Source: Rhodospirillales bacterium
GTDB lineage: Bacteria; Pseudomonadota; Alphaproteobacteria; Rhodospirillales; Magnetospirillaceae
DNA length: 36,260 nt
Reading direction: 5' to 3'
Assembly (NCBI GenBank): GCA_014379805.1
Contig: JACMLB010000312.1
Span: 1-36,260, forward strand
Of the stretch, positions 35,502 through 36,260 are shown in pieces. The notes beneath the pieces are model-generated. The model saw nothing but the letters and a program-made list of their open reading frames with translations, made no database searches and had not been told where the DNA came from. Numbering within the stretch: position 1 is the first letter of the stretch; each line of letters opens with the position of its first letter. The translations under genes and the position numbers were made by a program.

Positions 35502-35945
35502 CTAAATCCAGCGGTCCTCGGGCGACGGTGCGTCCAGCCGGATGGGCCGGTTGACCAATTGCTCGCGGATTTCGTCGCCGGTGGGCAGGCTACTGACGAA
35601 TTCGATGCGGCGCGGCACCTCATGGCCGGCGCGGCGGGTGGCGATCAGAGCCTGAAGCTCACGGGCGAAGGACACGTCACCGTTCTGCCCCGCCGCCGGC
35701 ACCACGAAGGCCTTGATCTCGCCCTAAGCCACCGCCAGTACGGCGGCGGCAGCCACCTTGGGGTGCCAAGTCAGAGCAGCCTGGATTTCATCCAGCGACA
35801 CAAGCAGACCGTCCACCAGGACGATGCCGTCTTCCAGCGCCAGGGGCTCGGGCCACAGATAGCCGCCCAGATCGCGGATGCCCAACTGACCACATCCAAC
35901 CAAGAATGGCAATGCCGCAATCGCCAATCCAAATGACTTCCACAT
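35502..35945 (-). pseudogene. C-terminal fragment of an acyl-CoA ligase/ANL-superfamily enzyme, interrupted by in-frame TAG
   Basis: Same frame on both sides of a TAG at 35724-35726: DLGGYLWPEPLALEDGIVLVDGLLVSLDEIQAALTWHPKVAAAAVLAVA*GEIKAFVVPAAGQNGDVSFARELQALIATRRAGHEVPRRIEFVSSLPTGDEIREQL. Confidence 0.65.
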
Positions 35946-36010
35946 AGCCCGTCATCCCGTGTTTTCAGGTTTGGTGACGATGGTGATATTAACGTTGGCG
36001 CAGCCGCGTA

Positions 36011-36059
36011 GATCGAAGATCGAAGATCGAAGATCGAAGATCGAAGATCGAAGATCGAA
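36011..36059. repeat. Tandem repeat, 7 perfect copies of GATCGAA
   Basis: Direct reading of gatcgaa x7. Confidence 0.97.
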
Positions 36060-36155
36060 CCGCTGGCGGGGCTATCGAGCATGTCGTCGTTAGCCATTCC
36101 TGCGTTGTACAGGCTGACCAACTAACCGATGGTTAATACCAAGTCCCATTGATCC

Positions 36156-36260
36156 TCACCCATGCGCCCATTGGCGCAGCCCGATGGACATGATGGTCCA
36201 AGGCTGATCGACAAGCTTGTTCCAGGCGTAGCAACAGTGGTCCACGATGTTGTCGTATGA
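36156..36260 (-). mobile_element. C-terminal end of an IS630-family-like transposase (truncated by window end)
   Basis: Minus frame reads SYDNIVDHCCYAWNKLVDQPWTIMSIGLRQWAHG*, typical of IS630-type transposase C-termini. Confidence 0.6.

Noticed and set aside
35724-35726. TAG as a recoded (pyrrolysine-type) codon
   Set aside because: No PYLIS or pyl genes seen; the fragment lacks the N-terminal two thirds of the enzyme, so ordinary pseudogenisation is the simpler explanation.
36011-36059. Heptamer array as a CRISPR
   Set aside because: No spacers and far too short a unit; it is a simple tandem repeat.
1-36260. tRNA, rRNA or CRISPR array
   Set aside because: No cloverleaf-like tRNA, rRNA motif or repeat-spacer pattern noticed by eye; a tRNAscan or Infernal run would be needed to exclude small RNAs.

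Overview
This 36 kb window is high-GC and reads as a dense surface-glycan or glycoconjugate biosynthesis and modification cluster. Codon style and protein families suggest an alphaproteobacterium, possibly Rhodospirillales/Magnetospirillum-like (inference). About 29 intact genes are visible, most joined by ATGA/GTGA start-stop overlaps. They cover: sugar-nucleotide synthesis (RfbF-type cytidylyltransferase, HddC-like nucleotidyltransferase, HddA-like GHMP kinase, two RmlC-family epimerases, SDR epimerases, an aldo/keto reductase); glycosyltransferases (GT2, GT4/GT1-like, CgeB-like, and three SPINDLY/OGT-type GT41 proteins); and many decoration enzymes (NDP-hexose C-methyltransferase, other SAM methyltransferases, a CmcI-like protein, two DUF268 paralogs, a PhyH-type dioxygenase, a sulfotransferase-like protein). 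The most unusual content is four radical-SAM enzymes in the same cluster. Two look like methylthiotransferases (MiaB/RimO layout with all three N-terminal Cys plus CxxxCxxC) but lack a TRAM domain. The other two are paralogous B12-binding-type radical SAM proteins. Together they suggest an undescribed sugar or glycoconjugate modification chemistry. Several glycosyltransferases also carry unusual extra domains: a shared Rossmann-like module, degenerate GT2 halves, and a possible winged-helix tail. The right edge (about 35.5-36.26 kb) is a decayed boundary with an acyl-CoA-ligase fragment interrupted by an in-frame TAG, a 7 x 7 bp tandem repeat and an IS630-type transposase end. All family calls come from reading motifs; no database search was run.
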